Positions 36,677 to 44,424 are shown, numbered from the stretch's first letter. The stretch is 64,000 nt of DNA from MWBF01 sp040772005 (GCA_040772005.1 JAXGYZ010000006.1:246896-310895); one strand, 5' to 3'. Notes: generated by a model not told the origin, from the sequence alone. A program made the numbers and translations.

Positions 36677-38655
36677 CGATGCCCGCGCACTCCGTTGCAG
36701 TCGTGCCGCGGCCAACCTCGGTGGTCGCGCTCTCCATCCCCGAGCTGGCTGCCCGGGCGCGTTTCACGCTGAGGGCGGCGAGCGAGCACCCTGAGCGGAG
36801 CGGCCGGCCAAGCAAAGCTTGGCTGGGAAGCGTAGTCGAAGGGGCGGCTGCGTCAGGACATCCTTCGACTGACCTTGAGCCGTCGGCAGCGATGGGCCGT
36901 CCACCCGCTCAGGATGCTCGCACCTCCGAGTTGGAGCGCGCCCTGGCTGCTGTCGCCATCCTCGCCGGCGTGCTGCTGCGGCTGTGGAACCTCGGCGCGT
37001 GGAGCCTGTGGGGCGATGAAGTTGCATCCACCAACCTGGCCGCCGCGCCGGTATCCGTCATCCTGGCACGCGCGACCGACCTGTACCCGCCGCTCTACTC
37101 GCTCTTCCTGCACTTCTGGCAGGGACTCGGTTCCAGCGAAGCCTTGCTTCAGGGCGAAGTTTTACTTCGCACACCTTCCGCGCTGGCGGGCATCGCCACG
37201 GTCGGCTGCGTGGCCTGGGTCGCGCTCCAGCTCGACATCCCGCACCGCCGCACGGTTGCGCTCAGCGCGGCCGCGCTGCTGGCGCTGTCGCCGCTGCACC
37301 TCTGGTACTCGCGCGAGGCCCGCATGTACGCGCCCGCGGCCCTCTTTGCCACCGTCGCGGCCGCGTGCTACCTGGGGATGCTGAAGCAGGCGGCATCTGG
37401 ACCACGAAGGCTTGGAACACGAAGCCGCGAAGACGGCGAAGAACACGAAGCACGAAGCGCGCGAAGTCTGGTGGGCAGCCGTCTTCGCGTCCTTCGCGCT
37501 TCGCGCGCTTCAGATGCTTCGCGCCTTCGTGTTCCAAACCTTCGTGTTCCAAATCGCGCCGCACTTTACGCGCCCGCTTACGTCATCTTCATGCTCCTGG
37601 GCATGTACACCGCCTACGCCAACGTCCTGCTCTGGCTCGCCGGCCTGATCGCCGCACCCGTGTTGGCCCGCGCGCTCTACGCCGCGCCCGCCCTGCCGCG
37701 GCGCTACTGGCTGGCCCAGGCTGTCGTCGCGCTCGGCTTTGCACCCTACCTGCCCATCGTCGCCGCGCAGGTCAGCTACGGCAACTTCGGCTTCCTGGCC
37801 GAGCGGATCGGCCTCGCAGCGGGAGATCCTGCCGCCGCCGGCAGCCTCGGCGCCGTCGTCGTCCTGGCCCTGCTCGCCGCCGTCATCCTGGCCCTCGCAG
37901 CCTTCGCCGCTGCCCGCCGCCCGTCGCTCGTCGCCCGTTCATCCATCATCGCCCACCGTCCGCCGTCTCATAATCTTCAATCTTCAATCTTCAATCTTCA
38001 ATCCGTGATCGTCGTCGCCTTCGCCCTCCTGACCGTCCTCGGCGCGATCCCGCGCGGCCTGTCCATCAAGCGCCAGTTGCTCGTCTTCTGGCCCTTTGCG
38101 ATCCTTGCCGTCGCGGTACTCCTCACCCCCCGGCCCCCTCTCCTGGGCGCCGGTGCGAACCTCCGGTTCGCCCAGCCGGTGCCCAGGAGAGGGGGAGATA
38201 GGGGTGAGGTCCCGCCGCGGGCTCACCTGGGGACTGCCGGCCTCCTGGTCATCCCACTGGCCCTGTCGCTCGCGCTGTGCGCCGTCATGCTGGCCGGCGG
38301 CCCGTTCGAGGACTGGCGCGGGGCCGCAGCATACGTGACCTCCACCGCGCCGCACGCGGCCGTCTACCTGCAATCGGCCTGGTCCCGCGACGCGTTTGCG
38401 CACTACTATCGCGGGAACGGCCCGCTCTATGCCCCGCCGGCGGCGCGCGGCGGGCGGCCGGGGACATGGGCGACGCAGCCGCCCGAGGTGCCCCCGGCAT
38501 CCCCAGCCGGCGCTGTGCTCGTGGTCAACGCCCACCCATCGCTGGCGTACGAGGTCGACCCGCTCCTTGCGTGGCTCGCGGCCCGGGGCCAATCCCCCGG
38601 CCCGACCCACCCGTTCCCGCGGTACCTGTCAGTCGCGGGAACGATTGAGGATTGA
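36673..38655 (+). CDS. GT39-type membrane glycosyltransferase carrying several in-frame repeat insertions
   Basis: A 660-aa protein. GT39/ArnT-like features include LWNLGAWSLWGDEVAST (catalytic-type acidic DE in the first outer loop, ~residue 114), then YPPLYSLFLHFWQ, and the later REARMYAPAALFAT. Multiple transmembrane helices follow. It would transfer a sugar from a polyprenyl-phosphate donor. Repeat-derived segments interrupt it at about residues 38-85, 160-167, 238-296, 434-445 and 484-513, and the stop codon itself comes from a heptamer repeat (...TIED). All insertions keep the frame. The start overlaps the ligase stop by 4 nt. Confidence 0.78.
   Translation: MTMPAHSVAVVPRPTSVVALSIPELAARARFTLRAASEHPERSGRPSKAWLGSVVEGAAASGHPSTDLEPSAAMGRPPAQDARTSELERALAAVAILAGVLLRLWNLGAWSLWGDEVASTNLAAAPVSVILARATDLYPPLYSLFLHFWQGLGSSEALLQGEVLLRTPSALAGIATVGCVAWVALQLDIPHRRTVALSAAALLALSPLHLWYSREARMYAPAALFATVAAACYLGMLKQAASGPRRLGTRSREDGEEHEARSARSLVGSRLRVLRASRASDASRLRVPNLRVPNRAALYAPAYVIFMLLGMYTAYANVLLWLAGLIAAPVLARALYAAPALPRRYWLAQAVVALGFAPYLPIVAAQVSYGNFGFLAERIGLAAGDPAAAGSLGAVVVLALLAAVILALAAFAAARRPSLVARSSIIAHRPPSHNLQSSIFNLQSVIVVAFALLTVLGAIPRGLSIKRQLLVFWPFAILAVAVLLTPRPPLLGAGANLRFAQPVPRRGGDRGEVPPRAHLGTAGLLVIPLALSLALCAVMLAGGPFEDWRGAAAYVTSTAPHAAVYLQSAWSRDAFAHYYRGNGPLYAPPAARGGRPGTWATQPPEVPPASPAGAVLVVNAHPSLAYEVDPLLAWLAARGQSPGPTHPFPRYLSVAGTIED
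36786..36927 (+). repeat. CCTGAGCGGAGC...GTCGAAGG element with inverted partner, inside the GT39 gene
   Basis: CACCCTGAGCGGAGCGG, then a variant mini-hairpin CGGC-CAAGC-AAA-GCTTG-GCTG (36805-36825), then GCGTAGTCGAAGG. After a spacer, CATCCTTCGACTGACC ... CCGCTCAGGATG is the inverted copy. It encodes the N-terminal cytoplasmic extension of the protein. Confidence 0.8.
37400..37558 (+). repeat. ACGAAG/CTTCGT inverted repeat inside the GT39 gene
   Basis: ACCACGAAGGCTTGGAACACGA and tandem CGAAG steps are followed by the complementary CTTCGCG...CCTTCGTGTTCC steps, ending TTCGTGTTCCAAATCG. It is an imperfect inverted repeat of about 160 nt, read through as a charged loop. Confidence 0.75.
37972..38005 (+). 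repeat. Heptamer repeat inside the GT39 gene
   Basis: Four and a half AATCTTC heptamers read as NLQSSIFNLQS between two helices of the glycosyltransferase. Sense orientation, hence no stop codon. Confidence 0.85.
38123..38210 (+). repeat. CCCCTCTCCTGGG inverted repeat with mini-hairpin, inside the GT39 gene
   Basis: CTCACCCCCCGGCCCCCTCTCC and its complement GGAGAGGGGGAGATAGGGGTGAG flank GGGCGCCG and CCGGTGCCC. The centre is the mini-hairpin GTGC-GAACC-TCC-GGTTC-GCCC (38153-38173). A strong hairpin in DNA or RNA, yet translated through. Confidence 0.85.
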
Positions 38656-38790
38656 GGATTGCAGATTGCAGATTGAAGATTGCTGGACGATTGCGCCTGA
38701 CGGCTGGGAACTACAGATCAAAGAAAATGAAAAAGATCATAAAAATCAGTCCAATCAGCGTCATCAGCGTTCTATTCTTCCGTAGGAATG
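38643..38790. repeat. Antisense heptamers followed by an AATCAG element
   Basis: GATTGAGGATTGAGGATTGC...GATTGAAGATTGC (38643-38686) supplies the stop of the GT39 gene. About 30 nt later ATCAAAG...AATCAGTCCAATCAG and CATCAGCGTTC (38715-38776) form a partial AATCAG-family copy. No gene in this gap. Confidence 0.75.
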
Positions 38791-38800
38791 TAGACTAACC

Positions 38801-39742
38801 ATGCCAGAACACATCCTCCTCACCGGCGGGGCCGGGTTCATCGGCTCGCACATCGTCGATGCCTTCCTCGCGGCGGGCCACTCGGTGGCCGTCGTCGATA
38901 ACCTGTCCACCGGCAAGCGCGCCAACCTGAACCCCGCGGCCCGCTTCTATGAGACGGATATCCGTGACGCCGCGGCCCTCATGGACCTGTTTGCCGCCGA
39001 GCGCCCGACGATCGTGTGCCACCAGGCTGCGCTGGCCGACGTGCGCGGCAGCCTGCGCGAGCCGGTTGCCTATGCGAAGACGAACATCATCGGCACGCTC
39101 AACCTGCTCGAGGCCGGCCGCGCGGCGGGCACGGTCCGCCGGTTCCTCTTCGCGTCGACCGGCGGCGCGGTCTACGGCGAGCCGGAGGAGCTGCCCGCGA
39201 CCGAGACCTGCCCGCCGCACCCGCTGGACCCGTACGGCGCGACCAAGCTGGCCGCGGAGCACATGCTCTTCACCTACCACCACAACTACGGCCTGCCATG
39301 CACCATCCTGCGCTATGGCAACGTCTACGGCCCGCGGCAGGACCCATCGGGCGAGGCGGGCGTCGTCGCCATCTTCGCCGGCGCGATGCTGGCGGGCCGG
39401 CCTGCGACCATCTCCGGCGACGGCCAACAGTCGCGCGACTTCGTCTACGTCGGCGACGTAGCCCGCGCCAACCTACTCGCGCTCGACGCAGGGCCGGCCT
39501 CGGGCTTCGGCATCTACAATATCGGCGCCGGCGTGCCCGTGGACATCAACACGCTCTTCGACCGGCTCGCAGCCTTGACTGGCTACACGCAGGGCCAACG
39601 CCACGGCCCGGCCAAGCCCGGCGAGGTCCGCCACATCTACCTGGATGCGACCCGCGCCGCCCGCGACCTCGGCTGGCAGCCGCAGTTCCCGCTCGCCGCC
39701 GGCCTAGCCGCCACCGTCGCCCACTTCCGAGCAGGCAGGTAG
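38801..39742 (+). CDS. NAD-dependent epimerase/dehydratase (UDP-glucose 4-epimerase-like)
   Basis: A 313-aa extended short-chain dehydrogenase: TGGAGFIGSHIVDAF (nucleotide loop), STGGAVYGEP, and the catalytic Y-x-x-x-K in DPYGATKLAAEHM. The late RDFVYVGDVARANLLAL is typical of GalE/RmlB-type enzymes. It interconverts nucleotide sugars for the polysaccharide. There is no clear ribosome site, although GTAGGAATG lies further upstream. No repeat inside. Confidence 0.9.
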   Translation: MPEHILLTGGAGFIGSHIVDAFLAAGHSVAVVDNLSTGKRANLNPAARFYETDIRDAAALMDLFAAERPTIVCHQAALADVRGSLREPVAYAKTNIIGTLNLLEAGRAAGTVRRFLFASTGGAVYGEPEELPATETCPPHPLDPYGATKLAAEHMLFTYHHNYGLPCTILRYGNVYGPRQDPSGEAGVVAIFAGAMLAGRPATISGDGQQSRDFVYVGDVARANLLALDAGPASGFGIYNIGAGVPVDINTLFDRLAALTGYTQGQRHGPAKPGEVRHIYLDATRAARDLGWQPQFPLAAGLAATVAHFRAGR

Positions 39743-39746
39743 TTTG

Positions 39747-39787
39747 TTTTGGGGTATGGGGAGGCTGCGCCTCCCCATACCCCAAAA
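39747..39787. repeat. Perfect 19-bp palindrome with TGC loop
   Basis: TTTTGGGGTATGGGGAGGC (39747-39765), loop TGC, GCCTCCCCATACCCCAAAA (39769-39787). It lies 4 nt after the epimerase stop. T/A tracts at both outer ends would let it act as a bidirectional terminator, but the GGC-TGC-GCC centre resembles the other mini-hairpin repeats in this locus. Confidence 0.85.
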
Positions 39788-39798
39788 CACAGGAAGCC

Positions 39799-40188
39799 AT
39801 GAACACGACTCATTCCAGGAGGAAGATGCTCACATCCATCGCCCTCATCCTGTTCTCGATCGCGTGCAGCGTGGCGGGCCAGACCGTGCTCAAGCTCGGC
39901 ACGACGCAGATGGGCGGCCACGCGAACGCGGGCGCCGAGTTCCTGCTGACCGCATTCCGCTCGCCGCTCGTGTGGCTCGGCTTCGTCTTCTACGGCATCG
40001 GCGCGCTCTCGTGGATCATCGTCCTATCCCGCCTGCCGCTCAGCCTGGCCTACCCGTTCCTGGCGCTCAACTTCGTCCTGATCGCCCTCACCTCCCGCAT
40101 CTTCCTGGGCGAAGCCATCCCGCTCTTGCGCTGGGGCGGCATCGGTCTTATCATTGCCGGCGTGCTCCTCGTCGCACGGAGCGTCTGA
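39799..40188 (+). CDS. EamA/ArnE-like small membrane carrier
   Basis: A 129-aa, four-helix protein of the small drug/metabolite transporter type: LFSIACSVAGQTVLKLGTTQ, then WIIVLSRLPLSLAYPFLALNF (shared with ArnE/ArnF flippase subunits and EamA half-proteins), then GIGLIIAGVLLVA. In a polysaccharide locus it may flip a polyprenyl-phosphate-linked sugar. Starts 11 nt after the palindrome. Confidence 0.82.
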   Translation: MNTTHSRRKMLTSIALILFSIACSVAGQTVLKLGTTQMGGHANAGAEFLLTAFRSPLVWLGFVFYGIGALSWIIVLSRLPLSLAYPFLALNFVLIALTSRIFLGEAIPLLRWGGIGLIIAGVLLVARSV

Positions 40189-40193
40189 AGGCG

Positions 40194-40276
40194 GATTACA
40201 GATTGAAGATTGAAGATTGAAGATTTATGGTCGGTCAAGAATAATCTTCAATCTTCAATCTGCAATCTTCAATCGT
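40194..40276. repeat. Paired inverted heptamer repeats (hairpin)
   Basis: ACAGATTGAAGATTGAAGAT... (40198-40225) is followed after a 17-nt loop by AATCTTCAATCTTCAATCTG... to 40275. The arms are complementary over roughly 28 nt. It separates the carrier and the second epimerase and ends 10 nt before the latter's start. Confidence 0.85.
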
Positions 40277-40285
40277 AGGAGAATC

Positions 40286-41257
40286 ATGCGATATCTGATC
40301 ACCGGCGGCGCCGGATTCATCGGCTCACATCTCTGCGAACTGCTGCTCGCCCAGGGGCATCGCGTCGTCGCGATCGACGACCTCTCGACCGGCCGCGTCG
40401 AAAACATCGCGCACCTGCGCCCCCTCCCCCACTTCCAGCTCGTGCGGGAGAACATCCAGAACGAGCAGGTGCTCGACCGCCTGACGAGCGAGTCGGATGT
40501 CGTCGTCCACCTCGCTGCGATGGTCGGCGTCCAGCGCATCGTCGAGGACCCGGTGCGCACGATCCGCACGAACATCATGGGCACCGAGGCCGTGCTCGCC
40601 GCGGCCTACCGCTACGGCTGCAAGGTGTTGATCGCCTCCACGTCCGAGGTCTACGGCAAGGGCGTCCGTGTCCCCTTCACCGAGGACGACGACCGGTTGA
40701 TGGGCCCGACGACCCGCAGCCGCTGGGCCTATGCCGAGTCCAAGGCCGTCGACGAGTTCCTCGGCCTGGCCTACTATCACCAGTTCGGCCTGCCCGTGGT
40801 CGTCATGCGCTTCTTCAACACCGTCGGCCCGCGCCAGACGGGCCGCTACGGCATGGTCGTGCCCCGCTTCGTGCGCCAGGCCCTCGCGGGCCAGCCGCTG
40901 ACCGTCTACGGCGACGGGACCCAGTCGCGCTGCTTCGCCGACGTCGCGGACGTCACCCGCGCGGCCGCCGCGCTGGCCGAGCACCCGGCCGCGCCGGGCC
41001 AGGTCTTCAACGTCGGCGCGACGGAGGAGATCACCATCCGCGGCCTCGCCGAGCGCGTGATCGCCCTCACCGGCAGCCGCTCCGAGATCCAGATGGTCGC
41101 GTACGACGACGCCTACGGTCCCGGCTTCGAGGACATGCAGCGCCGCGTGCCCAGCATCGCCAAGCTCCACGCGCTCATCGGCTACGCCCCGCGCTGCTCG
41201 CTCGACGACACGCTGCGACGGGTGATCGAATACGAACGATTACAGATTGAAGATTGA
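40286..41257 (+). CDS. NAD-dependent nucleotide-sugar epimerase/dehydratase
   Basis: A 323-aa extended SDR enzyme: ITGGAGFIGSHLCELLL, ASTSEVYGKG, YAESKAVDEF (Y-x-x-x-K) and VMRFFNTVGPRQTGRYG. This matches UDP-glucose 4-epimerase/UDP-glucuronate decarboxylase relatives. The ATG follows GTAGGAGAATC. The last residues LQIED and the TGA stop (41255-41257) are read from an antisense heptamer repeat, so the original C-terminus has been trimmed or extended. Confidence 0.9.
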   Translation: MRYLITGGAGFIGSHLCELLLAQGHRVVAIDDLSTGRVENIAHLRPLPHFQLVRENIQNEQVLDRLTSESDVVVHLAAMVGVQRIVEDPVRTIRTNIMGTEAVLAAAYRYGCKVLIASTSEVYGKGVRVPFTEDDDRLMGPTTRSRWAYAESKAVDEFLGLAYYHQFGLPVVVMRFFNTVGPRQTGRYGMVVPRFVRQALAGQPLTVYGDGTQSRCFADVADVTRAAAALAEHPAAPGQVFNVGATEEITIRGLAERVIALTGSRSEIQMVAYDDAYGPGFEDMQRRVPSIAKLHALIGYAPRCSLDDTLRRVIEYERLQIED

Positions 41258-41336
41258 AGATTGAAGATTGCCCGGACCTCAGAGCTCTCGTCGTCATCCG
41301 GAAATCTTCAATCTGTAATCTTCAATCTTCAATCGT
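41239..41336. repeat. Paired inverted heptamer repeats overlapping the epimerase stop
   Basis: The left arm GATTACAGATTGAAGATTGA... (41239-41270) and the right arm AATCTTCAATCTGTAATCTT... (41303-41335) are complementary. The loop itself can close by TCCGG/CCGGA. The left arm carries the stop codon of the upstream gene, and the right arm ends 10 nt before the next start. Confidence 0.85.
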
Positions 41337-41346
41337 AAGGGGATAC

Positions 41347-41796
41347 ATGCCGACCTACACCCGTTTCGAAGACCTGGAAGTCTGGCAGTCCAGCCGGAGG
41401 CTCGCCAGGCGCATCTATGAGGTATCGAACCAGGGAGCGTTTGCCAGGGATTTCGGGCTGCGCGACCAGATGCGTTGCGCAGCTGTCTCGATCATGTCCA
41501 ACATTGCAGAAGGCTTCGAAAGTCGGACGACGGCACTATTCGTGGATTACCTCGGCCGGGCGAAAGGGTCGTCCGGAGAACTCCGAGCCCAGCTCTACAT
41601 CGCGACGGACGCCGGCTATCTGGATCAGCAGCAGTTCGACGAGCTCTCAAAGCTTGCCGACTCCTGCAGTCGCCAACTGACCCGTTTCATGGCCTACCTG
41701 GCATCTCAGCCCTACACCCATCGCCTGCGCGAAGACGGCATCGAGTACATTCCGGACGACCACGACACTTCCGAATCACCGAGATCGGTATCATGA
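41347..41796 (+). CDS. Four-helix-bundle protein (23S rRNA intervening-sequence family)
   Basis: A 149-aa protein with the family signature FEDLEVWQSSRRLARRIYE, then FGLRDQMRCAAVSIMSNIAE and FVDYLGRAKGSSGELRAQLY. Relatives are encoded in rRNA intervening sequences or stand alone; their function is unsettled. Here it sits between heptamer repeats on both sides (41239-41336 and 41802-41834), like a repeat-delimited cargo gene. The ATG follows AAGGGGATAC, and the stop overlaps the next start as ATGA. Confidence 0.9.
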   Translation: MPTYTRFEDLEVWQSSRRLARRIYEVSNQGAFARDFGLRDQMRCAAVSIMSNIAEGFESRTTALFVDYLGRAKGSSGELRAQLYIATDAGYLDQQQFDELSKLADSCSRQLTRFMAYLASQPYTHRLREDGIEYIPDDHDTSESPRSVS

Positions 41797-42824
41797 CCGC
41801 AAATCTTCAATCTTCAATCCTCAATCTTCAATCGTCGGCGCCGTCACCCGCGCCGCGCAACTTCGCGCTCATCGGCGCCGCCGGCTACATCGCCCCGCGG
41901 CACCTGCGCGCGATACGCGATACGGGGAATGTGCTCGTCGCAGCCGTCGACCCTAAAGATGCGGTCGGCGTGCTCGACCAGTACAGCTATGGCACGCGCT
42001 TCTTCACCGAGATCGAGCGGTTCGACCGCCACCTCGAGAAGCTGCGCCGCGGGCCGGAGGAGGGCCGCGTCCACTGGGTGAGCATCTGCTCGCCCAACTA
42101 CCTGCATGACGCCCACTGCCGCCTCGCGCTGCGCACCGGCGCGGACGTCATCTGCGAGAAGCCCATCGTCATCAACCCGTGGAACCTGGACGCGCTGGAG
42201 GAGCTCGAGGCCGAGACCGGCCGCCGCATCCACACCGTCCTCCAGCTCCGCGTCCACCCCCAGCTCGTCAAGCTGCGGGAGACGCTCGCGGCCGGTGATG
42301 CGAGCCGCACCCACGAAGTCGTCCTGACCTACATCACCGCCCGCGGCCCGTGGTACCACGTCTCCTGGAAGGGCTCGCCGGAGAAGTCCGGCGGCATCGC
42401 GCTCAACATCGGCGTCCACTTCTTCGACCTGCTGCTGTGGCTCTTCGGCCCGGCCGCGACCATCGCGGTCCATCACTCCGACCCGCAGCGCATGGCCGGC
42501 TACCTGGAGCTGGAACGCGCGCGCGTCCGCTGGTTCCTCTCCATCGACCCTGCGGACCTGCCCTTCCCGGTCGAGCCCGGTGCGCGCAGCACCTTCCGCT
42601 CCATCACCGTCGACGGCGAGGAGATCGAGTTCACCGAGGGCTTCACCGGCCTGCACACCAGGGTCTACGAGGAGACCCTGGCCGGCCGCGGCTTCCGCAT
42701 CGCCGACGCCCGCCCCGCCATCGACCTCGTCTACCGCATCCGCACCGCCGAGGTCCGGGCGGGCGCAGTCCGCCCCGGCCCAGGTCGTGACGCCGCCGTC
42801 GCCCACCCGCTGCTGAACCGGTAA
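41793..42824 (+). CDS. WlbA/WbpB-like nucleotide-sugar dehydrogenase (Gfo/Idh/MocA family)
   Basis: A 343-aa enzyme. After an unusual N-terminus (MTANLQSSILNLQSS, repeat-encoded) the family proper begins RNFALIGAAGYIAPRHLRAI. ICSPNYLHDAH and CEKPIVINPWNLDALEELE follow, and the substrate domain has GGIALNIGVHFFDLLLWLFG. WlbA/WbpB oxidise UDP-N-acetylglucosaminuronate at C3 during diacetamido-uronic acid synthesis, which fits this locus. The repeat has donated about 20 extra N-terminal residues ahead of the usual start. Confidence 0.88.
   Translation: MTANLQSSILNLQSSAPSPAPRNFALIGAAGYIAPRHLRAIRDTGNVLVAAVDPKDAVGVLDQYSYGTRFFTEIERFDRHLEKLRRGPEEGRVHWVSICSPNYLHDAHCRLALRTGADVICEKPIVINPWNLDALEELEAETGRRIHTVLQLRVHPQLVKLRETLAAGDASRTHEVVLTYITARGPWYHVSWKGSPEKSGGIALNIGVHFFDLLLWLFGPAATIAVHHSDPQRMAGYLELERARVRWFLSIDPADLPFPVEPGARSTFRSITVDGEEIEFTEGFTGLHTRVYEETLAGRGFRIADARPAIDLVYRIRTAEVRAGAVRPGPGRDAAVAHPLLNR
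41802..41834 (+). repeat. Heptamer repeat encoding the N-terminus of the WlbA-like protein
   Basis: Sense-orientation AATCTTC heptamers directly after the ATG (41793), read as NLQSSILNLQSS. With the overlapping upstream stop, the repeat lies right at the gene boundary. Confidence 0.85.
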
Positions 42825-42858
42825 TTCTGGACTCGGAGTCTCAACCCTGCACACCAAG

Positions 42859-42967
42859 AATCTTCAATCTTCAATCTTCAATCTGAAATCGAAACTGCAA
42901 CCTCGATGGTATAATAGCGGTGTGGGTAATCTTCAATCTTCAATCTTCAATCTGCAATCTGTAATCG
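42859..42967. repeat. Two heptamer repeats flanking a possible -10 box
   Basis: Sense heptamers at 42859-42891 and 42928-42967 enclose about 36 nt with TATAAT at 42910-42915 (GGTATAATAGCG). A -35 box is not obvious. The pair lies just upstream of the toxin-antitoxin operon, whose promoter may be this TATAAT. Confidence 0.7.
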
Positions 42968-43011
42968 AAAACCCGCCGTGCTATCGAGCAACCGAAGGAG
43001 AGGAGGACACG

Positions 43012-43329
43012 ATGACTCAACCACATACGCTGCGTGAGGCGATCGCGTCCTATGGATCGCAGCGGGCAGATCTGGAGACCCCGTTGATCTTAGAAACCGA
43101 AGGCCTGCCGATGGCGGTGGTGCTTTCGTTTGAGGAATATCGCAGGCTGCGGACGCTGGCAGCAGACGTGGCCGAGCGTCAGCAGGCGGCCTGGTCTGAT
43201 TTCGCCGCCCTTCTGCATGAAGTTCATGCGAGACCCTCAGCGCTCGATCCACAACAGATCGAATCTGAAATCACCGCTGCGCGTGCAGAAGTGAAGCGAA
43301 GCCGACGTGCGCGTAGCAGCCGTCGTTGA
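43012..43329 (+). CDS. Phd/YefM-type antitoxin (probable)
   Basis: A 105-aa acidic-to-basic protein, MTQPHTLREAIASYGSQ, with LETPLILETEGLPMAVVLSFEEYRR. The central P-x-A-V-V-L-S-F-E-E-Y-x-x-L segment is the typical Phd/YefM fold pattern. It neutralises the PIN toxin encoded downstream, with which it overlaps by 23 nt. AGGAGG precedes the ATG. An upstream in-frame ATG at 42922 would add repeat-encoded residues and is rejected as start. Confidence 0.8.
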   Translation: MTQPHTLREAIASYGSQRADLETPLILETEGLPMAVVLSFEEYRRLRTLAADVAERQQAAWSDFAALLHEVHARPSALDPQQIESEITAARAEVKRSRRARSSRR

Positions 43330-43759
43330 TACGAATGTCTGGGTGTCAGCCCTGCTGAACCCAGCGGGTCATCCGGCCAGGCTGGTTGAGGCAGCCCGAC
43401 TGGGCAGATTCGAAGTCATCGCCTCTATTCCTCTGTTGGAGGAACTGGCGGAAGTGATGATCCGTCCGCGCATATTGCGCGCGCGTAGCCTTCTGCGTGA
43501 GGAGGCGGAGGCGTATACCTCAGCCATCAGCCGGCTGGCAAATCTTGTGCCTGTCGCAGGTGTCGTCAACATCTGCCGCGATCCAGATGATAATCTGGTG
43601 CTCGAGACTGCCTTGGCCGGAGGGGCAACTTACATCGTGAGCCGAGATGAAGACCTTAGCCGGGACTTGGATGTCATCGACGCATTTGCAGCGCAGGGTG
43701 TTCGAATCATGACCGTAGCCCACTTCCTCGAAGTCCTTGACGGTCCTCCATCAGCCTGA
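43307..43759 (+). CDS. PIN-domain toxin
   Basis: A 150-aa PIN-domain ribonuclease toxin. Metal-binding acidic residues lie in VVDTNVWVSALL (first Asp), ELAEVM and RDPDDNLVLETAL, with SRDEDLSRD late. It matches the stand-alone PIN toxin family TIGR00305-like. GTG start at 43307 inside the antitoxin gene. This is the last intact gene before the frameshifted tract. Confidence 0.88.
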   Translation: MRVAAVVDTNVWVSALLNPAGHPARLVEAARLGRFEVIASIPLLEELAEVMIRPRILRARSLLREEAEAYTSAISRLANLVPVAGVVNICRDPDDNLVLETALAGGATYIVSRDEDLSRDLDVIDAFAAQGVRIMTVAHFLEVLDGPPSA

Positions 43760-43771
43760 GAACAGAGACTC

Positions 43772-43813
43772 ACAATCTTCGATCTGGAATGGCAAACCTT
43801 CAACCTTCAACCT
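43772..43813. repeat. Degenerate heptamer repeat after the toxin gene
   Basis: AATCTTCGATCTGG then AAACCTTCAACCTTCAACCTGG, a decayed version of the heptamer. With 42859-42967 it brackets the toxin-antitoxin pair. Confidence 0.6.
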
Positions 43814-43866
43814 GGGGCGAGCCGCAGCTCGCAGAACCTGTAACCGCCGCGGAGCCACAAAGAACC

Positions 43867-44154
43867 ATGGTTGACATCGGACAACTCATCGCTGCATCAC
43901 CGGAGATTCGGCACGGCCGGCCGCGCATTGCGGGAACAGGCGTGGACAGTACAGCGGCGTGGTCGGCTGGTGGCAAGCTGGCCTGAGCACCTGAGGAGAT
44001 CAGCGACCGCATCGGTCACATAGACCTCGCCCAGGTTCGCGCTGCGCTGGCCTACTATCACGCCAATCGCGAGCAGATCGAGGCAGCCCTGGCAGCTGAG
44101 GAAGCCGAGGATGATAGAGCCGAACAGCATATCTCGCCGCCGGCGGGCGGCCTG
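43867..44154 (+). pseudogene. DUF433-family antitoxin, frameshifted
   Basis: Reading with two or three single-base corrections gives MVDIGQLIAASPEIRHGRP..., then VVGWWQAGLS and PEEISDRIGHIDLAQVRAAL, the recognisable DUF433 pattern (HGRPRIAGTG...GLSPEEI). Extra bases lie near 43945-43955 and at about 43989. The reading then runs directly into the remnant toxin below. Confidence 0.7.
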
Positions 44155-44370
44155 ATGTTCAAGCTCTACATCTATAGCTGTAACCGCGGCGACTTCCTGC
44201 GTCTGCACTCGCCATATCTTGCAGAAGGCCGAGACCAGCAGGGATACTGCTCGCGCGCCAGCAGCATTACTCAATAGGTGAGCAGATGCGCTGCGCTCAA
44301 AGTGATGGCGCTGAAGTCGATCGCCGACATGCGAAACTGTGTGGAGTTTCTGAGCGCGGGCCCGAACGAT
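44155..44370 (+). pseudogene. DUF5615-family toxin remnant, truncated and frameshifted
   Basis: MFKLYIY jumps straight to CNRGDFLRLHSPYLAEGRD. The usual ~45-residue middle part is missing. After a frameshift near 44255, QQHYSIGEQMRC and then LKVMALKSIADMRNCVEFLS complete the DUF5615 C-terminus. It is the usual partner of a DUF433 antitoxin, so this was a second toxin-antitoxin module. Confidence 0.65.
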
Positions 44371-44424
44371 CCTCGCCCTGTATCACCGCCGGTGATGATA
44401 CCAAGGCTGTGTCATCTGCTCCGC

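Noticed and set aside
42910..42915. TATAAT as a proven promoter of the toxin-antitoxin operon
   Set aside because: There is no convincing -35 box at the right distance, and the site is wedged between repeats; kept only as a possibility in the repeat entry.
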